The notes under the pieces were generated by a model, which saw only the letters and a program-made list of their open reading frames with translations, was not told where the DNA came from and searched no databases. The position numbers and the translations under genes were made by a program. DNA of 64,000 nt from Reichenbachiella carrageenanivorans (lineage in GTDB: Bacteria > Bacteroidota > Bacteroidia > Cytophagales > Cyclobacteriaceae): positions 2,110,001 through 2,174,000 of the forward strand of contig NZ_CP106735.1 of NCBI RefSeq assembly GCF_025639805.1, written 5' to 3'. Shown here in pieces: positions 25,829 to 36,774 of the stretch; within the stretch, counting starts at the first letter, position 1; every line of letters begins with the position of its first letter.

Positions 25829-27139
25829 ATGAGCGATTTGGATAAAAAAATATTTGGTCAGGAACTAGTGGATCAGGCAGCACAATTCGTTGCCAACATG
25901 AACGGTAGCGCCATTCCTCAATTGGGTGAAAACCGTAAAAAGGCGCTCAACTTCTTGAAGGATAATGGTTTTCCTGGGCCTAGAGCTGAAGAGTACAAAT
26001 TCACAAAACTGACAAAAGCCATCAGTAGTAAATTCGACTTGTCGAAATATGCTGATATTGATCAAGTGCCGCAGGAGCTGATTGATGACATTCGTGCCAA
26101 ACACGAAGGAGCAAACGTGCTGTTTTTTGTGAATGGAAAATATGATGTAGATAATTCTATAGTCATTTCTCCTTCGGAGCAATTGACCATCGAGTCATTG
26201 AAAGATTACGCTGCATCGAATGATGTGAACGAATTGTTTAAAGATGATTCAGACCCATTTGCTGCGCAAAACAATGTGTATGCTAACGATGGTGTAGTTG
26301 CTCAAATTGCCAAAGGGAAAGTAGTGGCTGCCCCTGTGATTTGCTATTATATTTCTGTAAATGATGGCAATGCCAATCATGGCTTTATTAAAAATATTTA
26401 CTTGGCCAATGAAAATAGCCAAGCTGACTTTGTTCATTTCCATTTGTCATTTGGCAATGAGAGTACCTTTATCAATGAGTCTAAAAACTACATTGTAAAG
26501 CAAAATGCTCGTGTGAGTCTCTACAAGATTCAAGAAGAATCACCAAAGGCTGTTTACATCGGAAATACCCGTGTGTATCAGGAAAGAGATAGTACTTTCT
26601 CTTCGTATGTATTTACATTGGATGGTGAAGTGGTGAGAAACAACCTGCATATCGAAGTGGACGGAGAAGGCTGCGAAAGTAACATGTTTGGTTTGTACTT
26701 GACCAAAGGAAAAACACATGTGGATAATCACACCACAGTAGATCACCGCAAGCCAAATTGTAATAGCAACGAGCTATACAAAGGCATTATGGACGATCAG
26801 TCTCGTGGCGTTTTCAATGGGAAGATATTTGTACAACAAGCAGCACAGAAAACTAATGCTTTTCAGTCGAATGGAAACATCCTTTTGTCCGACGATGCCG
26901 TAATAAACACCAAACCCCAGTTAGAGATTTGGGCAGATGATGTGAAGTGCTCACATGGATGTACTACAGGGCAACTCGACGAAGAAGCGATCTTCTACCT
27001 TAGGGCGAGAGGTATTGACAAACAAAAGGCAAAATCGATGATTTTGTTGGCTAGCATGGCCGAAGTGATTGAAAAAGTAAACCTAGGCTGGTTGAAAATG
27101 GAGATCACAGACAAAGTGATCGCAAGATTGAACATATAA
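25829..27139 (+). CDS. sufD: Fe-S cluster assembly protein SufD
   Basis: A 436-residue SufD. The C-terminal block 'KCSHGCTTGQLDEEAIFYLRARG' type text (split here as 'VKCSHGCTTGQLDEE' and 'AIFYLRARGIDKQKAKSMI') is the strongest family marker, with the preceding beta-helix segment 'HVDNHTTVDHRKPNCNSNEL'. It partners SufB in the scaffold and helps iron entry. The start two bases after sufC and the five-base spacing to sufS indicate one operon. Confidence 0.96.
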   Translation: MSDLDKKIFGQELVDQAAQFVANMNGSAIPQLGENRKKALNFLKDNGFPGPRAEEYKFTKLTKAISSKFDLSKYADIDQVPQELIDDIRAKHEGANVLFFVNGKYDVDNSIVISPSEQLTIESLKDYAASNDVNELFKDDSDPFAAQNNVYANDGVVAQIAKGKVVAAPVICYYISVNDGNANHGFIKNIYLANENSQADFVHFHLSFGNESTFINESKNYIVKQNARVSLYKIQEESPKAVYIGNTRVYQERDSTFSSYVFTLDGEVVRNNLHIEVDGEGCESNMFGLYLTKGKTHVDNHTTVDHRKPNCNSNELYKGIMDDQSRGVFNGKIFVQQAAQKTNAFQSNGNILLSDDAVINTKPQLEIWADDVKCSHGCTTGQLDEEAIFYLRARGIDKQKAKSMILLASMAEVIEKVNLGWLKMEITDKVIARLNI

Positions 27140-27144
27140 GTGAA

Positions 27145-28374
27145 ATGGTGGACGCAGCAATTGATATTCAGGAAATAAGAAAGCAATTTCCCATTCTTCA
27201 TCAAGAAGTAAATGGCAAGCCTTTAGTGTATTTTGACAATGCCGCTACCTCGCAAAAACCGCAATGTGTCATCGATGCATTGACACATTATTACGAGACA
27301 GACAACTCTAATATCCATCGTGGTATTCATACTTTGGCAGAACGAGCGACTACAGCTTTCGAGAACACGCGTAAAGCTGTAGCTAAGTTTTTGAATGCCA
27401 ACGAAACGGAGGAAATTATCTTTACCAAAGGTACAACCGAAGGCATCAATTTGGTAGCGACGACCTATGGTAGAAAGTTCATAGGAGCAGGTGACGAAAT
27501 CATTGTCTCTGCACTGGAACATCACTCTAATATCGTCCCTTGGCAAATGCTTTGCGAGGAAAAAGGCGCAGTACTCAAGGTGATCCCAGTCAATGAAAAA
27601 GGAGAATTGATTTTTGAAGAGTATGTCAAATTGTTGTCGGACAAGACCAAATTGGTCTCTGTCAACTATATATCCAATGCACTGGGTACGATCAACCCAG
27701 TAAAAGAAATCATCAATGCGGCTCATAAAGTTGACGCTAAAGTTTTGATCGATGCCGCACAAGCAGCGCCGCACGTAAAACTAGACGTGAAGGCTTTGGA
27801 TTGTGATTTCATGGCATTTTCTGCACATAAAGTTTACGGTCCTACTGGTGTTGGTGCCTTGTATGGCAAACGAGATTTGTTAGAAGCCATGCCTCCCTAC
27901 CAAGGTGGCGGTGAAATGATCAAAGATGTGAGTTTCTCTGGAACTACATATAACGATATTCCATACAAATTTGAAGCTGGCACACCTAATATTGGTGAAG
28001 TCATTGCCTTCAAAGCTGCGATCGACTTTGTGGAGAACTTGGGGCAGGAAAATATTGCCCATTACGAGGATGAATTGATGGCTTATGCCAATGAATTGCT
28101 GAAAGAAGTACCAGGTTTTACACCAATAGGTACTGCCGATAAGAAAGCGAGTGTAATCTCATTTTTGATCGAAGGCATACACCCATTCGATTTGGGACAG
28201 TTGCTAGATGCCAAGGGAATCGCAGTTCGTACGGGACATCATTGTGCCCAGCCATTGATGGAGATTTTTAATATTGAAGGAACCGTGAGAGCCTCTTTCT
28301 CTGTTTATAATGCAAAAGAAGAAATCAAATATTTTGTAGACGCACTTCAGGCGGTTGTCAAAATGTTTAAATAA
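27145..28374 (+). CDS. sufS: cysteine desulfurase SufS
   Basis: A 409-residue group II (SufS/CsdA) cysteine desulfurase. The PLP lysine is in 'FMAFSAHKVYGPTGVGALYG' (Lys of SAHK). The active-site cysteine is in 'RTGHHCAQPLM'. 'YFDNAATSQKP' and 'NIHRGIHTLAERAT' are typical N-terminal signatures. It takes sulfur from cysteine and passes it to SufE, which is encoded right after it. Start at 27145 follows the sufD stop by five bases. Confidence 0.97.
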   Translation: MVDAAIDIQEIRKQFPILHQEVNGKPLVYFDNAATSQKPQCVIDALTHYYETDNSNIHRGIHTLAERATTAFENTRKAVAKFLNANETEEIIFTKGTTEGINLVATTYGRKFIGAGDEIIVSALEHHSNIVPWQMLCEEKGAVLKVIPVNEKGELIFEEYVKLLSDKTKLVSVNYISNALGTINPVKEIINAAHKVDAKVLIDAAQAAPHVKLDVKALDCDFMAFSAHKVYGPTGVGALYGKRDLLEAMPPYQGGGEMIKDVSFSGTTYNDIPYKFEAGTPNIGEVIAFKAAIDFVENLGQENIAHYEDELMAYANELLKEVPGFTPIGTADKKASVISFLIEGIHPFDLGQLLDAKGIAVRTGHHCAQPLMEIFNIEGTVRASFSVYNAKEEIKYFVDALQAVVKMFK

Positions 28375-28378
28375 GTAT

Positions 28379-28810
28379 ATGGCTACTATTCAATCCATTC
28401 AGGACGAAATAATTGAAGACTTTGGGATGCTCGATGGAGATATGGAAATGACCATCGGTTATGTCATGGAATTGGGAGCGAAGCTACCCGAACTCCCTGC
28501 ACAGTATCAAACAGACGACAATATTGTAAAAGGCTGCCAGTCTAAAGTCTGGCTCCATGCTGATATGAACAAGGGTAAGGTGGTCTATCAGGCCGATAGC
28601 AATACGGCGATTACCAAAGGGCTAGTGAGTTTGCTGGTCAGAATTTTGACCAACCAGACACCTGATGATATTTTGAACGCAGATCTATTTTTTCACGAGA
28701 AGATAGGTATGAATAGGTTTATTGGTACCCAACGATCTAATGGTTTTGCGGCTATGATCAAACAGATGCAGATTTACGCATTAGCCATGAAGGCAAAAAT
28801 TAATCAATAA
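28379..28810 (+). CDS. sufE: sulfur acceptor SufE
   Basis: A 143-residue SufE with start at the ATG 28379 (MATIQSIQDEIIEDFG); an upstream in-frame start overlaps the sufS end and is unlikely. The acceptor cysteine is in 'IVKGCQSKVWLHA'. It stimulates SufS and carries persulfide to SufB. It is separated from sufS by four bases, and a short gap of three bases leads to the DUF59 gene. Confidence 0.95.
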   Translation: MATIQSIQDEIIEDFGMLDGDMEMTIGYVMELGAKLPELPAQYQTDDNIVKGCQSKVWLHADMNKGKVVYQADSNTAITKGLVSLLVRILTNQTPDDILNADLFFHEKIGMNRFIGTQRSNGFAAMIKQMQIYALAMKAKINQ

Positions 28811-28813
28811 GTT

Positions 28814-29128
28814 ATGGCAGAAGTAAACAACTTAAGAGAAAAAGTACTAGCAGCAATCAAGACGGTCTACGATCCTGAGATTCCTGTAGATGTATATGAG
28901 TTGGGTTTGATCTATGAGATCAATGTTTTCCCAGTCAATAATGTCTATGTGCTGATGACTTTGACTTCGCCAGCTTGCCCTTCTGCAGAGGCTATTCCTG
29001 ACGAAATCAAACAGAAAATAGAGCAGGTAGAAGGTGTGGGAAAAGTGGATGTGGAAGTCACTTTCGACCCTCCCTATGAGACCGAAATGATGTCTGAAGC
29101 AGCCAAGTTGGAACTTGGGTTTTTATAA
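28814..29128 (+). CDS. SUF-associated DUF59/MIP18 family protein (SufT-like)
   Basis: A 104-residue DUF59 (MIP18) protein: 'TVYDPEIPVDVYELGLIYEI', 'MTLTSPACPSAEAIPDEIK' with the conserved cysteine, and 'VEVTFDPPYETEMMSE'. Members act in maturation or transfer of iron-sulfur clusters. It is three bases after sufE, so part of the suf operon. The name SufT is used for similar proteins; I leave the symbol blank because family naming varies. Confidence 0.92.
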   Translation: MAEVNNLREKVLAAIKTVYDPEIPVDVYELGLIYEINVFPVNNVYVLMTLTSPACPSAEAIPDEIKQKIEQVEGVGKVDVEVTFDPPYETEMMSEAAKLELGFL

Positions 29129-29213
29129 AACATTCCTCTTCAATCCATCGTCTGTGGGTTGTAAGTTTGCTTGAGAAGATTTAATAAGATTAAAAGATTT
29201 TAATAATACACAT

Positions 29214-29630
29214 ATGTATCCAGAAGAACTAGTAGCCCCAATGCGAGAAGATTTGACTTCTGTGGGCTTTGAAGAATTGAAAACAGCTGACGCAGTGCAG
29301 CAGCATTTGTCAGATCACAGCGGCACCACTTTGTTGGTGGTCAACTCAGTATGTGGGTGTGCAGCAGGAGCGGCTCGCCCTGGTGTGAAAATGGCCGTAG
29401 CCAACAGCGATAAGAAGCCCACACATTTAGCTACAGTATTTGCGGGAGTGGATGCAGATGCTGTGCAAAAGGCGAGAGAGTTTACTTTGCCTTACCCTCC
29501 ATCATCTCCGTCTATTGCTTTATTCAAAGATGGTGAATTGGCACACTTTATCGAAAGACACCACATCGAGGGACGTAGTGCAGAAATGATCGCTGATCAC
29601 CTTACACAGGTGTTTGACGAATTTTGTTGA
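29214..29630 (+). CDS. BrxA/BrxB (DUF1094) family bacilliredoxin-like protein
   Basis: A 138-residue protein: 'YPEELVAPMREDLTSVGFEE', 'VVNSVCGCAAGAARPG' with the Cys-Gly-Cys active site, and 'FIERHHIEGRSAEMI'. This is the YphP/YqiW fold, a thiol-disulfide protein known from bacillithiol users. It lies 85 bases after the suf genes and ends before a strong terminator. If the organism makes bacillithiol, as many Bacteroidota are thought to, it may protect Fe-S enzymes from disulfide stress; that is inference. Confidence 0.9.
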   Translation: MYPEELVAPMREDLTSVGFEELKTADAVQQHLSDHSGTTLLVVNSVCGCAAGAARPGVKMAVANSDKKPTHLATVFAGVDADAVQKAREFTLPYPPSSPSIALFKDGELAHFIERHHIEGRSAEMIADHLTQVFDEFC

Positions 29631-29645
29631 AATAAATAATAATTT

Positions 29646-29705
29646 ATAGTGAAGAATGAATAGTTTCTGAGACCAAACTCATTATTCATTCTTCACTATT
29701 TTTTT
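29646..29705. terminator. strong terminator after the bacilliredoxin gene
   Basis: A perfect 17-base stem (29646-29662 with 29683-29699), loop of 20 bases, followed by a T-run of seven. It ends the suf-brx transcript; the long perfect stem could also serve the other direction. Confidence 0.9.
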
Positions 29706-29716
29706 ATCATTAAAAA

Positions 29717-30274
29717 ATGCCTCAATCCAAATCAACCATGATGCCGTTGGGCACTGTAGCTCCGGCATTTTCACTTCCTGATACTGTTTCTGGCAACACA
29801 CTTTCTCTTTCAGATGTAAAATCTGAAAAAGGGACGGTCGTCATGTTCATTTGTAATCATTGTCCATATGTGATTTATGTACAGGATAAGGTAGTTGAGT
29901 TGGCTTGTGATTTTCAAAACAAAGGCGTTGGTTTTGTAGCGATAAGCGCTAATGATGTAGAGAACTACCCAGAAGATGCTCCTGATTTGATGAAAGAGCA
30001 TGCAGAAAAGCACAATTTTCCTTTTCCATACCTCTATGATGAATCCCAGCAAGTAGCTAAAGCTTTTGATGCAGCTTGTACGCCTGATTTTTTTGTATTC
30101 GATAGCCAGGGTAAGTGCGTTTATCGTGGGCGAATGGACGGCGCCACACCAGGTAACAATGTCCCAGTTACAGGTGAAGAATTAAAAATGGCACTGAACT
30201 ATTTGGTGGAAGGCCTTCCTATAGATACCGAACAGCATTCGAGTATAGGATGTGGGATCAAATGGAAGAAATAA
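29717..30274 (+). CDS. thioredoxin-like (AhpC/TSA-type redoxin) protein
   Basis: A 185-residue cytoplasmic protein of the thioredoxin fold with 'VMFICNHCPYVIY' carrying the Cys-x-x-Cys site (CNHC), 'AISANDVENYPEDAPDLM', a cis-proline region 'ACTPDFFVFD' and 'YRGRMDG'. This set defines a widespread redoxin family of unknown substrate ('thioredoxin family protein' in most annotations). No signal peptide. It starts 11 bases after the terminator run and is followed by panB after a 90-base gap, so it may be in its own transcript. Confidence 0.85.
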   Translation: MPQSKSTMMPLGTVAPAFSLPDTVSGNTLSLSDVKSEKGTVVMFICNHCPYVIYVQDKVVELACDFQNKGVGFVAISANDVENYPEDAPDLMKEHAEKHNFPFPYLYDESQQVAKAFDAACTPDFFVFDSQGKCVYRGRMDGATPGNNVPVTGEELKMALNYLVEGLPIDTEQHSSIGCGIKWKK

Positions 30275-30283
30275 TTAACCAAT

Positions 30284-30359
30284 AGTATTTGTGTTTCGTG
30301 AGAGTAGCTGTAAAATTGTAAAGCAACTGATACACAAAAACACTTCTTACGAAAATACT
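30284..30359. other. imperfect inverted repeat in the redoxin-panB gap
   Basis: AGTATTT and nearby TTTCGT at 30284-30298 have their complements ACGAAAATACT at 30349-30359. The stem is imperfect and no T-run follows. It might be a leader structure of panB; weak. Confidence 0.3.
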
Positions 30360-30364
30360 CAAAA

Positions 30365-31183
30365 ATGTCCGTCCACCAGTCCAATATCAAGCGAGTTACT
30401 ACGCACCAACTTCAAGAAATGAAAAATCGTGGAGAGAAGATCTCCATGCTTACCGCTTATGATTATTCAATGGCTCGGATATTGGATCAGGCGGGTATAG
30501 ATGTACTACTCGTAGGAGATTCAGCATCCAATGTGATGGCTGGTAACGAGACGACTTTACCAATCACTTTGGATCAAATGATTTATCATGCGCAAGGTGT
30601 AGTAAGAGGGATCAGTAGGGCTTTCGTAGTAGTCGATTTGCCATTTGGTAGTTATCAAGGCAATTCATCTGAAGCCTTAAGATCAGCAATAAAAATCATG
30701 AAAGAATCTGGTGCACATTCGGTGAAGCTGGAAGGTGGTGCAGAGATTCAAGAAAGTATTGTAAGAATCTTGAGTGCAGGAGTACCTGTGATGGGGCATC
30801 TAGGATTGACTCCTCAATCCATTTACAAATTTGGCACCTATACAGTAAGAGCACGAGAAGAAGCTGAAGCAGACAAGTTGATTGCTGATGCTAAGCTCTT
30901 AGAAGAAACGGGTTGTTATGCCATTGTATTGGAGAAAATCCCAAGCAAGCTGGCCAAACTGGTCGCCGAGACCGTGAGTATTCCGATCATCGGAATCGGA
31001 GCAGGACCCCATGTAGATGGTCAAGTGCTCGTCACACACGATATGCTCGGTATCACACAAGAATTTCAGCCCAGATTCTTGCGTCAATACACCAATATCA
31101 GCCAAATCATGACAGAGGCCGTGCAAGGCTACATCAAGGATGTAAAAGCTAAAGGCTTTCCTAGTGAGAAGGAGAGTTATTAG
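30365..31183 (+). CDS. panB: 3-methyl-2-oxobutanoate hydroxymethyltransferase
   Basis: A 272-residue ketopantoate hydroxymethyltransferase of normal length. '[19 protein letters not shown]', '[20 protein letters not shown]', '[11 protein letters not shown]', 'SVKLEGG', '[10 protein letters not shown]' and '[16 protein letters not shown]' are the family's active-site blocks, including the metal-binding aspartates. It makes ketopantoate for pantothenate and coenzyme A. No other pantothenate gene is adjacent. Confidence 0.96.
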   Translation: MSVHQSNIKRVTTHQLQEMKNRGEKISMLTAYDYSMARILDQAGIDVLLVGDSASNVMAGNETTLPITLDQMIYHAQGVVRGISRAFVVVDLPFGSYQGNSSEALRSAIKIMKESGAHSVKLEGGAEIQESIVRILSAGVPVMGHLGLTPQSIYKFGTYTVRAREEAEADKLIADAKLLEETGCYAIVLEKIPSKLAKLVAETVSIPIIGIGAGPHVDGQVLVTHDMLGITQEFQPRFLRQYTNISQIMTEAVQGYIKDVKAKGFPSEKESY

Positions 31184-33770
<2,587 letters not shown>

Positions 33771-33808
33771 TTTGAAATGATAAAAGCTTACAACATACTA
33801 ACCCTTGA

Positions 33809-33912
33809 TATTTTTGCAGCAAACGCTATTTGTTGTTGTAGTGGGTATAGGTGATATTGTAAGACGCTAGATATAGAAATTATAAACCTCGTCTTATGGC
33901 GAGGTTTTTTTG
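33809..33912 (+). ncRNA. candidate small RNA or leader between icd and nuoA
   Basis: TATTTTTG at 33809-33816 fits the -7 box, and a strong terminator ends at about 33912, so a transcript of roughly 90 bases is possible. It has no reading frame. AAGACG (33861-33866) can pair with CGTCTT (33890-33895), which overlaps the terminator's 5' arm, so two folds exclude each other. A TTG element 19-21 bases upstream of the box is not clear. It is a candidate only. Confidence 0.35.
33884..33912 (+). terminator. rho-independent terminator
   Basis: AAACCTCG and CGAGGTTT form an 8-base stem with an 8-base loop, followed by a run of T (33905-33911). It ends the icd transcript or a small RNA before nuoA. 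Confidence 0.85.
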
Positions 33913-33927
33913 TTTATGGTAACTTAG

Positions 33928-33964
33928 TAATTAAAGAGGTTACTTCAAGTAACCTCTTTAATTA
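33928..33964. repeat. perfect 18-base-arm palindrome upstream of nuoA
   Basis: Two 18-base arms are symmetric around one C at 33946. It begins 16 bases after the terminator and ends 10 bases before the nuoA ATG. It could be a dimeric regulator operator or a second terminator; as RNA it would need to open its central bases to form a loop. Confidence 0.7.
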
Positions 33965-33974
33965 ATTCTATAAT

Positions 33975-34448
33975 ATGGAACTAACCAATTATCAAATCTT
34001 ATTATTGTTTTCCGTTGGAGGACTGATGGCCATTATAGGCCCGTTGGTGATCAGTAGCCTACTTAGGCCCAGCCGACCCAATGAAGAGAAGCTCACTACT
34101 TACGAATGTGGAGAGGACCCAACAGGCACAGCATGGGGTAAGTTCAATATTCGATTTTATGTGATTGCACTCGTATTTGTACTGTTCGAAACAGAATTGC
34201 TCTTCCTGTTTCCATGGGCCATAGTTTTTGGCAACGAACAGTTGAATGCAGAAACTGCAGGCAACTGGGGCATGCTTGCCATGGTAGAAATGGGCTTGTT
34301 TATCCTAATTCTAGTATTGGGTTTGGTCTATGTCTGGGGCAAAGGTTACCTAGAGTGGGAAAAACCAGATGTGAATATATTGGATGCAGATAGCACAGTA
34401 CCCGATGCTATGTACGATTCTCTAAATACCAAATACAAGTCATCTTGA
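33975..34448 (+). CDS. nuoA: NADH-quinone oxidoreductase subunit A
   Basis: A 157-residue membrane subunit with three hydrophobic segments (about residues 8-28, 68-92 and 100-120) and the family's 'TTYECGEDPTG' loop with the cysteine. It is part of the membrane arm near the quinone site of complex I. The C-terminal extension after the third segment is longer than in Escherichia coli but common in Bacteroidota. It opens the nuoABCD group. Confidence 0.95.
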   Translation: MELTNYQILLLFSVGGLMAIIGPLVISSLLRPSRPNEEKLTTYECGEDPTGTAWGKFNIRFYVIALVFVLFETELLFLFPWAIVFGNEQLNAETAGNWGMLAMVEMGLFILILVLGLVYVWGKGYLEWEKPDVNILDADSTVPDAMYDSLNTKYKSS

Positions 34449-34479
34449 CTTTTGAGTTTTAAATCTTGAATCTAAAAAA

Positions 34480-35001
34480 ATGAAAGGCCTACTCGACCAA
34501 CAATTCAGCAACGGAGGAGTGATACTTAGCAACCTCGAAGACCTTACTAATTGGGCTAGAATGTCCAGTATTTGGCCTATGGGCTTTGGCTTAGCTTGCT
34601 GTGCCATAGAGATGATGGGATCAATGGCTTCTGGCTATGATTTGGATCGTTTTGGGGTAGTACCCAGAGCCAGTCCTCGGATGTCCGATGTCATGATCGT
34701 GGCTGGCACCGTCACCTACAAGATGGCCGATCGAGTGCGTAGGCTTTATGAGCAAATGGCTGAGCCACGATATGTCATATCGATGGGTAGTTGTGCCAAC
34801 TGCGGAGGACCCTATTGGGAACATGGCTATCATGTGGTAAAGGGGGTTGATAAAATAATTCCTGTAGATGTGTATGTGCCAGGTTGCCCGCCGAGACCAG
34901 AGGCTTTGATAGGGGGAATTATCAAGCTTCGTGAAAAAATAGAAAATGAGACCTTGGTAGCCCCAGAGGGATTTAAAGAGATTTTGGAAAAACAAGCCTA
35001 A
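34480..35001 (+). CDS. nuoB: NADH-quinone oxidoreductase subunit B
   Basis: A 173-residue subunit carrying the terminal N2 iron-sulfur cluster. The ligand cysteines are seen in '[10 protein letters not shown]', '[11 protein letters not shown]' and '[10 protein letters not shown]'. It passes electrons to quinone. It lies 31 bases after nuoA and two bases before nuoC. Confidence 0.97.
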   Translation: MKGLLDQQFSNGGVILSNLEDLTNWARMSSIWPMGFGLACCAIEMMGSMASGYDLDRFGVVPRASPRMSDVMIVAGTVTYKMADRVRRLYEQMAEPRYVISMGSCANCGGPYWEHGYHVVKGVDKIIPVDVYVPGCPPRPEALIGGIIKLREKIENETLVAPEGFKEILEKQA

Positions 35002-35003
35002 TC

Positions 35004-35507
35004 ATGACTACAGAAGATTTCAAGCATTTAATTGATTTAAATCTAGGGGAAGGTACGGTACTTTCCATAGATGAGAATGCCACACCTAAGGCAGTTGTTA
35101 TTGCGCCAACGCAAATAGTAGCGGTCTGTGAACTGCTCAAAGACAACGACCAAACGTACTTTGATTTGCTTTCTTGTCTGACAGCCATCGACAATGGACC
35201 AGAAGTCAATACCATGGAAGTTATCTACAACTTGTATTCCATTCCATTGGAGCATTCACTAATGATCAAAACGGTGTTAGACAGAGCGTCTCCTGCTATT
35301 GATACAGTAAGTCATTTGTGGAAAACAGCCGATTGGCACGAAAGAGAAGCTTTTGATCTATTTGGTATCAGCTTCAATAGCCACCCAGATTTGAGAAGAA
35401 TATTGATGCCCGCCGATTGGGAGGGGTATCCCATGAGAAAAGATTATGAGGAACCAGCCACTTATCGTGGAATGAAAACGATCAGAGAGGAGGAAGACCC
35501 GTCATGA
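35004..35507 (+). CDS. nuoC: NADH-quinone oxidoreductase subunit C
   Basis: A 167-residue NuoC of the 30-kDa subunit family: 'HLWKTADWHEREAFDLFGI' and 'HPDLRRILMPADWEGYP' plus 'RKDYEEP' form the family signature. It is a peripheral arm subunit. The nuoD start overlaps its end by four bases, so they are coupled and not fused as in some bacteria. Confidence 0.96.
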   Translation: MTTEDFKHLIDLNLGEGTVLSIDENATPKAVVIAPTQIVAVCELLKDNDQTYFDLLSCLTAIDNGPEVNTMEVIYNLYSIPLEHSLMIKTVLDRASPAIDTVSHLWKTADWHEREAFDLFGISFNSHPDLRRILMPADWEGYPMRKDYEEPATYRGMKTIREEEDPS

Positions 35508-36721
35508 GCCAAGCCATAGAATATAAATACCGTCCAGAAAACCTCAACGAATCGGCACCTAATGTGCATTCAGAATCGACCTTGTCTCGCGACGAGATGG
35601 TTATCAATATTGGGCCACAGCATCCATCTACGCACGGTGTGCTCAGGCTGGAAGTGGTAACAGACGGAGAGATCGTAGTAGATGTAGTGCCACATTTGGG
35701 ATACTTGCATAGATGCTTCGAAAAGCATGCAGAATCTGTAGCTATGAATGGTGTGATTCCTTTTGTGGATCGCATGGATTATGTAGGCGCGATGAATTCC
35801 GAACATGCTTATGCCATGGGTGTAGAGCGTATGCTTGGCATAGGTGAAAAAATCCCCAAACGAGTAGAATACATTAGAGTGCTGGTAGCGGAGCTCAATA
35901 GAATTGCTTCACATTTTGTAGCTATTGGAACATACGGATTAGATATTGGTGCTTTCACCCCATTTCTCTGGGTAATGCGCGACAGAGAGCACATACTCAG
36001 ACTGCTCGAATGGGTGAGTGGTGCTCGAATGCTTTACAACTACATCTGGATTGGAGGTTTGTATTATGATTTGCCAGCAGGCTTCGAAGAAAAATGCACA
36101 GAGTTTATCAATTATCTCAAGCCCAAACTAGTGGAACTCGATGAGGTATTGATGAACAACACAATATTCATTGAGCGTACGGCCAATGTAGGAATGATCC
36201 CAAGAAACTTAGCCATCAATTATGGTGTGACAGGCCCCATCTTGCGTGGGTCAGGTCTTCGCTTGGATTATCGCAGAGTAGATGGGTATTCCGTCTATCC
36301 AGAGTTGGATTTTGATGTGCCGATCGGTACGGGAGCTATGGGGCAAACGGGGGATTGCTGGGACCGTACTTGGGTACGTGTGCAGGAAGTCAAAGAATCT
36401 GTGAAGATCATAGAGCAGTGTTTGACACAATTGAAAGGAGATCATAAGCGGACACGGGATTTCGATCCTCGAGAATTGGTACCGAAAAAAATTAGACCCA
36501 AAGCACAAGATTTGTACGTGCGAGCAGAAAATCCGAAAGGTGAATTAGGCTTCTTTTTCCGAACGGACGGCCGATCAGATATCGCTGTGAGATGCAAAGC
36601 GCGTGGGTGTAGTTTTTCTAACCTGTCCATTCTACCTGCCATCTCCAAAGGCTATATGGTAGCCGACCTTATTGCTATCGTAGGCTCGCTGGACTTTGTA
36701 ATGGGAGAAGTGGATCGATAA
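35504..36721 (+). CDS. nuoD: NADH-quinone oxidoreductase subunit D
   Basis: A 405-residue NuoD (49-kDa subunit). 'NIGPQHPSTHGVLRL' near residue 33 holds the quinone-site histidine and 'DRMDYVGAMNSEHAY' and 'FIERTANVGMI' are typical. The C-terminus 'DLIAIVGSLDFVMGEVDR' is the family end. It is the last nuo gene here; nuoE to nuoN are not in the window, since a hairpin and an unrelated gene follow. Confidence 0.97.
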   Translation: MSQAIEYKYRPENLNESAPNVHSESTLSRDEMVINIGPQHPSTHGVLRLEVVTDGEIVVDVVPHLGYLHRCFEKHAESVAMNGVIPFVDRMDYVGAMNSEHAYAMGVERMLGIGEKIPKRVEYIRVLVAELNRIASHFVAIGTYGLDIGAFTPFLWVMRDREHILRLLEWVSGARMLYNYIWIGGLYYDLPAGFEEKCTEFINYLKPKLVELDEVLMNNTIFIERTANVGMIPRNLAINYGVTGPILRGSGLRLDYRRVDGYSVYPELDFDVPIGTGAMGQTGDCWDRTWVRVQEVKESVKIIEQCLTQLKGDHKRTRDFDPRELVPKKIRPKAQDLYVRAENPKGELGFFFRTDGRSDIAVRCKARGCSFSNLSILPAISKGYMVADLIAIVGSLDFVMGEVDR

Positions 36722-36736
36722 CCCCACTTCCTATTC

Positions 36737-36770
36737 AAAAATCATTAAATTTAATTACCTAATGATTTTT
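36737..36770 (+). terminator. hairpin with T-run after nuoD
   Basis: AAAAATCATTA (36737-36747) pairs perfectly with TAATGATTTTT (36760-36770). The stem is AT-rich but the five-T end makes a plausible terminator, which would isolate nuoABCD. It ends four bases before the next start, so it could also limit translation of nnr. Confidence 0.6.
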
Positions 36771-36774
36771 GGAT

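Noticed and set aside
33928..33964. Palindrome before nuoA as an ordinary rho-independent terminator
   Set aside because: A true terminator already lies 16 bases upstream and no extra T-run follows the palindrome; kept as an unexplained repeat.
36769..36774. TTG start for nnr
   Set aside because: Only two residues longer, and its bases overlap the T-run of the hairpin after nuoD; the ATG at 36775 is more likely.
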